Position numbers and translations under genes: made by a program | The notes under the pieces: model-generated | Databases searched by the model: none | What the model saw: only the letters and a program-made list of their open reading frames with translations | What the model was told of the DNA's origin: nothing | Part shown: positions 4,639 to 7,764 of the stretch, piece by piece | Layout: each line of letters starts with the position of its first letter | How positions within the stretch are numbered: the stretch's first letter is position 1 | NCBI GenBank assembly: GCA_012727745.1 | Contig: JAAYGJ010000162.1 | Span: 1-7,764, forward strand | Direction: 5' to 3' | DNA length: 7,764 nt | Source: Clostridia bacterium | GTDB taxonomy: Bacteria; Bacillota; DSM-521; Neomoorellales; Neomoorellaceae

Positions 4639-5952
4639 ATGGAGTATTTTCATTCCGTACGGCTGGACTGGTCTAGATGCAAAGGCTGCACTAATTGCAT
4701 AAAACGTTGCCCCACGGAGGCAATCCGTGTTCGGGAGGGTAAAGCATACATTATTCAGGAGCGCTGCATTGATTGCGGTGAGTGTATTCGTGTCTGTCCC
4801 AACCATGCCAAGACGGCGGTGGGCGACAGCCTGGAAGAGCTCAGCGCTTACCAGTATAATATAGCCCTGCCGGCACCATCTTTTGTTTCGCAGTTTGCTC
4901 CCCGGGCCAGCCTGGAGCAGACCCTCGGTTCTCTGATTTCTCTGGGTTTTGATGCAATTTTTGAAGTTGCCCTGGCAGCCGAAATAGTCTCTAAAGCTGC
5001 TCGCCGGTATCTTGACAACTACCGGGGCAAAAGACCGTTAATATCACCGGCTTGCCCGGCGGTGGTAGGTCTAATCCAGGTACGTTTTCCCTCGCTGCTG
5101 GATCAATTGCTGCCGCTGGCAACACCAATGGATGTAGCGGCACGTTTGGCCAAGCGGGAAGGGGTAGCTGCCAGCGGCCTGCCTCCGGAAGCTGTTGGTA
5201 CCTTTTTTATATCCCCCTGCCCGGCTAAAATAACGGCTGCCCGCCAACGGCGGAACGGGTTGGCCGGCCCTGACGGAGTCATACCCATGAGGGATATTTA
5301 CGGAGACGTGCTGCAAAATTTAAAATCGGCAGCTCCTTATCCTTCCCGGGCCGGGGCCGGGGGTTACGGCTGGGGGCACAGCGGGGGAGAAAAGAAGTGT
5401 ATCGGCGGTCCCCACTTGCTGGAGGTTGATGGTATCAACCAGGTAATTGACGTCCTTACCATGATTGAGGCGGGTTACCTGCAGGATATTGACTATCTTG
5501 AGATGCAGGCCTGCCCGGGCGGTTGTGTAGGGGGAGCACTGATGGTGACTAACCCCTATGTGGCCCGGATGCGGTTGCGGGAGCTGACCAGTCGTATCGG
5601 CCCCAGGCCGGAGGAATTGCCTGAGGCCGGTGATAGCCTGAAGCCTTATAGTTACCTGCCCCGGCCCGCCCTTCGGTTAGACCCGGACCTGGCTACTGCT
5701 TTAGAAAAGATGCACCAGGTAGAAGCTACTGACAAGATGCTACCCGGCCTTGATTGCGGCGCCTGCGGTGCGCCAAGCTGCCGCGCTTTTGCTGAGGACG
5801 TTGTACGCGGTGAGGCCCAGGATATTGACTGTATAATAGTGCTAAGAGAGCGGGTAAGGGTTGTAGCAGAAGAAGTGGTGGAGCTGGCCCGGAAGCTGCC
5901 CGTTTCCATGGCCAGGCCGGAGAGGGGGAACGATAAAGATGAAGCTGAGTGA
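4639..5952 (+). CDS. [FeFe]-hydrogenase-like H-cluster protein with ferredoxin and FeS domains, probable redox/H2 sensor
   Basis: A 437-residue cytoplasmic Fe-S protein. Two [4Fe-4S] ferredoxin motifs lie at C14/17/20/24 and C43/46/49/53. The H-cluster domain (about 80-320) shows L1 as SPACP (C139), L2 as SPCPAK (C194, K197) and L3 as EMQACPGGCVGG (C292, C296), so four cluster-ligand Cys are kept. Compared with catalytic enzymes (TSCCP, MPCxxKxxE), the proton-relay Cys is Ala138, the L2 Met is Ser192 and the L2 Glu is missing. These changes occur in putative sensory [FeFe] proteins and argue against normal turnover. Residues 373-398 (CGACGAPSC to C398) are a PF04060-type FeS domain. HsfB-type relatives continue into PAS and SpoIIE-like phosphatase domains; this one stops after a charged helix. 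Two kinases nearby may supply the missing output (inference). The last 14 bases overlap the next gene. Confidence 0.88.
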   Translation: MEYFHSVRLDWSRCKGCTNCIKRCPTEAIRVREGKAYIIQERCIDCGECIRVCPNHAKTAVGDSLEELSAYQYNIALPAPSFVSQFAPRASLEQTLGSLISLGFDAIFEVALAAEIVSKAARRYLDNYRGKRPLISPACPAVVGLIQVRFPSLLDQLLPLATPMDVAARLAKREGVAASGLPPEAVGTFFISPCPAKITAARQRRNGLAGPDGVIPMRDIYGDVLQNLKSAAPYPSRAGAGGYGWGHSGGEKKCIGGPHLLEVDGINQVIDVLTMIEAGYLQDIDYLEMQACPGGCVGGALMVTNPYVARMRLRELTSRIGPRPEELPEAGDSLKPYSYLPRPALRLDPDLATALEKMHQVEATDKMLPGLDCGACGAPSCRAFAEDVVRGEAQDIDCIIVLRERVRVVAEEVVELARKLPVSMARPERGNDKDEAE

Positions 5953-6280
5953 GATAGCCAGACAACTGGATTTGCAGGTACTGGCAGGGGAAAAAGAACT
6001 TGAGCGGGAGGTCAGCAGTGGTTATTGTTCTGATTTGTTGAGCGATTTTATGGCCAACGGGCCAGCTCGCTGCCTGTGGCTTACATTGCAGACCCATATT
6101 AACGTGGTGGCAGTGGCCTTACTGGTCGGGGCAGCAGGAGTGGTAATTACCGGAGGACGGCAGGTGGCGCCGGAAGTATGTCGTAAGGCTGAAGCAGAAG
6201 GACTGCCTCTGCTGGCTACAAAGTACTGTACCTACGAGGTAGCGGGGCAGCTGTATAATTTGCTGCAGGGCGAGAAATAA
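5939..6280 (+). CDS. DRTGG-domain protein (second copy)
   Basis: A 113-residue stand-alone DRTGG domain that begins MKLSEIARQLDLQVLAGE, the usual N-terminus of the family. GYCSDLLSDFMANGPA follows, then LWLTLQTHINVVAVALLVGA, VVITGGRQVAPEV and GLPLLATKYCTYEVAGQLY. It is closer to the family pattern than the first copy and has the TGGR core that the first copy lacks. The ATG follows GGAGAGGGGG and lies inside the end of the H-cluster gene (14-base overlap); its stop shares one base with the next start (TAATG). Two diverged DRTGG copies on either side of the H-cluster gene suggest a heteromeric complex or distinct ligands. The ligand is unknown. Confidence 0.88.
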   Translation: MKLSEIARQLDLQVLAGEKELEREVSSGYCSDLLSDFMANGPARCLWLTLQTHINVVAVALLVGAAGVVITGGRQVAPEVCRKAEAEGLPLLATKYCTYEVAGQLYNLLQGEK

Positions 6281-7020
6281 TGGGTTTCTATCCCACCGAT
6301 CTGCACCTGCACACGGCCCTGTCACCCTGCGGTGGGGAAGAAATGACTCCCCCTAACATAGTTGCTGCTGCATTAGCGGAGGGCCTACAGCTTATAGCTG
6401 TTACCGATCATAACAGTGCCGGCAATGTAGCGGCAGTGATGGCTGCAGCAGCCGGTAGCGGTCTCACCATTATACCGGGGATGGAAGTCCAGAGTCGGGA
6501 GGATGTGCACCTGGTCTGTCTTTTTGCAGAGCTGGAAGCAGTCCTGGACTGGCAGGAGGAAGTATACCGTCGCCTGCCCGATGCCAGAAACAGGGAAGAA
6601 TACTTTGGCCCCCAGCTTCTCCTGGACGAGCGGGGCCGGGAAAAAGGGCGGGAGCAAAGACTGTTGCTGGCCGGGATAGATTTGAGCTGTGAAGAAGTGG
6701 CCCGGGCGGTCGCAGCCCGCGGCGGCTTATGCCTGCCGGCCCATGTGGACCGGCCTTCCTTCAGCCTGCTGGCCAACCTGGGTTTCGTGCCTCCGGAAAT
6801 GGAGGTCATAGCCCTGGAACTGGGACTGTACGAACCGGCTGTTGCCAGGGCTAAACTGCCCCAGCTGGCAGATTGGCCGCTGGTTGCTGCTTCGGATGCC
6901 CATTATTTAGGGGATATAGGCAACAAGGTCACCATATATGATTTAGAGGCGCCTGACCTGGCTTCTTTAAAAAAAGCACTGCAAGAGAACAAGTTTAAAG
7001 TGGTGTTCAAACGGCGGTAA
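6280..7020 (+). CDS. PHP-domain metal-dependent phosphoesterase
   Basis: A 246-residue single-domain PHP protein of the TrpH/YciV-like size class. The metal-binding motifs are complete: DLHLHT (H9, H11), TDHNS (D43, H44), PGMEV (E69), EDVHLV (H77), PAHVDRP (H155) and ASDAH (D206, H208). These normally hold two or three metal ions and hydrolyse phosphoesters; known relatives act on histidinol phosphate, 3'-5' oligonucleotides or 3'-phosphonucleotides. Insert 85-130 is charged and variable. Nothing around it points to histidine biosynthesis, so the histidinol-phosphatase label often used for such proteins would be misleading. Its start overlaps the DRTGG stop by one base, tying it to the same operon. 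It might degrade a nucleotide signal or remove phosphate from a partner; both are inference. Confidence 0.88.
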   Translation: MGFYPTDLHLHTALSPCGGEEMTPPNIVAAALAEGLQLIAVTDHNSAGNVAAVMAAAAGSGLTIIPGMEVQSREDVHLVCLFAELEAVLDWQEEVYRRLPDARNREEYFGPQLLLDERGREKGREQRLLLAGIDLSCEEVARAVAARGGLCLPAHVDRPSFSLLANLGFVPPEMEVIALELGLYEPAVARAKLPQLADWPLVAASDAHYLGDIGNKVTIYDLEAPDLASLKKALQENKFKVVFKRR

Positions 7021-7033
7021 ATTATAATACAAT
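7006..7033 (+). promoter_or_regulatory. Candidate internal promoter before the last ATPase gene
   Basis: TTCAAA (7006-7011) and TACAAT (7028-7033) are separated by 16 bases, and a perfect TATAAT also lies at 7023-7028 without a good -35. The 48-base gap is very AT-rich, unlike the overlapping junctions before it, so the last gene may have an extra transcript. Confidence 0.3.
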
Positions 7034-7068
7034 AGATATAAGATAAATATAAACTGGGAAGTTATGCT

Positions 7069-7626
7069 ATGGAAGAACTGGCTCTGCATATCCTTGACCT
7101 CGTGGAAAACGCCCTCAGTGCTGGGGCGCGTCGGATTAGCATTACTATAATCGAAGATGTGAACAAGGATAGGCTGACCATCGAAATAAAGGATGACGGC
7201 TGCGGCATGGATGCAGCAACTTTACAACAGGTACTGGACCCCTTCTATACTACCCGTACCACCAGAAAAGTTGGCTTAGGCCTGTCCCTTTTTCAGGCTA
7301 CAGTGGCCCAATGTGAAGGGGAGGTCACCGTAGAATCCCGGCCGGGCAAAGGGACCAGGGTAGCGGCGGTGATGAAACTAAGCCACCTTGACCTGCCGCC
7401 GCTGGGCGATATGGGTGCCACAATTGCGGCAGCACTAAGCCGGGATGAAGAAGTAGAGCTGAACTATCACCATAGGCGCGACAGCAAAGAGTTAAAATTT
7501 TCTTCCGCGTGGATGCAGCTTCACCTGGGCGAAATACCCTTAAACTGCGGCCCGGTACTGGACTGGGTGCAGCGCTACATTAACAAAGGCCTAGCTGAAT
7601 TATATACGCAAACGAACAAGGGATAA
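7069..7626 (+). CDS. Stand-alone GHKL (Hsp90/MutL-type) ATPase with C-terminal extension
   Basis: A 185-residue protein. Residues 5-103 form an ATP-binding domain: N-box region DLVENALSAGA (10-20), G1 DDGCGMD (42-48), lid with DPFYTTR (57-63), and G2 KVGLGLSLF (67-75). The N-box reads more like MutL (ELVENSLDAGA) than RsbW, with Asp10 where MutL has its catalytic Glu, while TTR and GLGLSLF resemble histidine kinases. There is no HisKA domain or membrane segment. Residues 105-185 form an extension I do not recognise. ATG 7069 is preceded by GGGAAG. From memory, homologues sit directly before NuoE/NuoF/HydA-type hydrogenase genes in several Clostridia. It probably phosphorylates or remodels a partner in the module. 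It differs enough from the ATPase at 4185 that they are not recent duplicates. Confidence 0.82.
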   Translation: MEELALHILDLVENALSAGARRISITIIEDVNKDRLTIEIKDDGCGMDAATLQQVLDPFYTTRTTRKVGLGLSLFQATVAQCEGEVTVESRPGKGTRVAAVMKLSHLDLPPLGDMGATIAAALSRDEEVELNYHHRRDSKELKFSSAWMQLHLGEIPLNCGPVLDWVQRYINKGLAELYTQTNKG

Positions 7627-7670
7627 TTAAAAATACCAGCCGTCACAGGTTACAAGCCGGTATTTTTAAT
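7626..7670. terminator. Bidirectional intrinsic terminator closing the operon
   Basis: Arms 7626-7637 and 7659-7670 are perfect 12-bp complements (core AAAAATACC / GGTATTTTT), extended by two inner pairs after one mismatch, around a 15-base loop. A-rich and T-rich arms let it work on both strands. The left arm starts at the last base of the ATPase stop codon. Confidence 0.85.
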
Positions 7671-7764
7671 GTAATTGCGGCCTGACTGTCCGGTGCCCCG
7701 GGAGCTCGTTTGCTGCCTGGCGATCAAAGTGGGGTACCCCAGGCATTATGACTTCAGCAACAGC
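7671..7764. other. Right-edge intergenic stretch with small palindromes
   Basis: No gene can be supported. It holds a perfect 12-bp palindrome TGGGGTACCCCA (7730-7741), a 7-bp inverted repeat TGCCTGG/CCAGGCA (7714-7720, 7739-7745), and a CCGGTGCC-CCGGGAGCT motif (7690-7706) also seen with a two-base insertion at 568-586. An ATG at 7748 has only a weak AGG before it. This may be the leader of a following gene. Confidence 0.4.

Noticed and set aside
4639..5952. Annotation as a catalytic [FeFe] hydrogenase (HydA)
   Set aside because: The relay Cys, L2 Met and L2 Glu are changed and the context is regulatory, so a sensor label is better supported.
6280..7020. Histidinol phosphatase function for the PHP protein
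   Set aside because: There are no histidine genes nearby, and the motifs are common to all PHP phosphoesterases.
7666..7764. Tail of a convergent minus-strand gene (32 open codons from the right edge to a stop at 7666-7668)
   Set aside because: A stop-free run of this length arises by chance about one time in five, and the peptide has no recognisable motif. The bidirectional terminator makes it possible but not supportable.
7748..7764. Start of a following hydrogenase subunit gene at ATG 7748
   Set aside because: There are only six codons, the ribosome site is weak and no family signature is visible.
1..7764. CRISPR array, insertion sequence or phage genes
   Set aside because: No regularly spaced repeats, transposase or integrase motifs, or terminal inverted repeats with target duplications were seen.

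Overview
The window looks like chromosomal DNA of an anaerobic, SLH-type Firmicute (class Clostridia, in the range of Moorella, Pelotomaculum or Desulfotomaculum relatives). The reasons are purine-rich Shine-Dalgarno sites, TTG starts, an S-layer-homology surface protein, and a six-gene DRTGG / GHKL-ATPase / H-cluster / PHP cluster that, from memory, occurs beside NAD-linked [FeFe]-hydrogenase genes in such organisms. No genus can be fixed from the sequence alone. All supported genes lie on the + strand, and there is no mobile element, tRNA, rRNA or CRISPR.

Left part (1-3330), cell surface. The 3' end of a membrane-anchored protein (2-433) ends in a strong intrinsic terminator (489-518). A 230-base leader with tandem and inverted repeats precedes a small secreted protein (746-1303), which has its own terminator (1346-1402). 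A 563-residue secreted protein (1511-3202) follows. Its N-terminal domain is visibly paralogous to the small protein and its C-terminus carries three SLH repeats. This suggests a secreted, possibly fibre-forming small subunit and a larger relative tethered to the cell wall. The small gene is clearly more AT-rich than its neighbours.

Middle (3203-3766). A short zinc-ribbon gene (3334-3552) is flanked by stem-loops: a nested inverted repeat before it and two successive terminator-like structures after it. A sigma-A-like TATAAT box follows at 3722-3727.

Right part (3767-7626), a tight six-gene operon. The order is DRTGG-domain protein, RsbW/RsbT-like ATPase, an [FeFe]-hydrogenase-like H-cluster protein with extra Fe-S domains, a second DRTGG protein, a PHP-family phosphoesterase, and a second GHKL ATPase. 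Junctions overlap by 14, 14 and 1 bases or are separated by 16 and 48 bases. It closes with a 12-bp bidirectional terminator. The H-cluster protein keeps the cluster-ligand cysteines but has Ala where catalytic enzymes have the proton-relay Cys, so it is more likely a redox or H2 sensor than a productive hydrogenase. Two kinase-type ATPases and a phosphoesterase around it suggest a phospho-signalling module that reads cellular redox or H2 state. This is the most interesting system in the window. Its output and target are not visible here.
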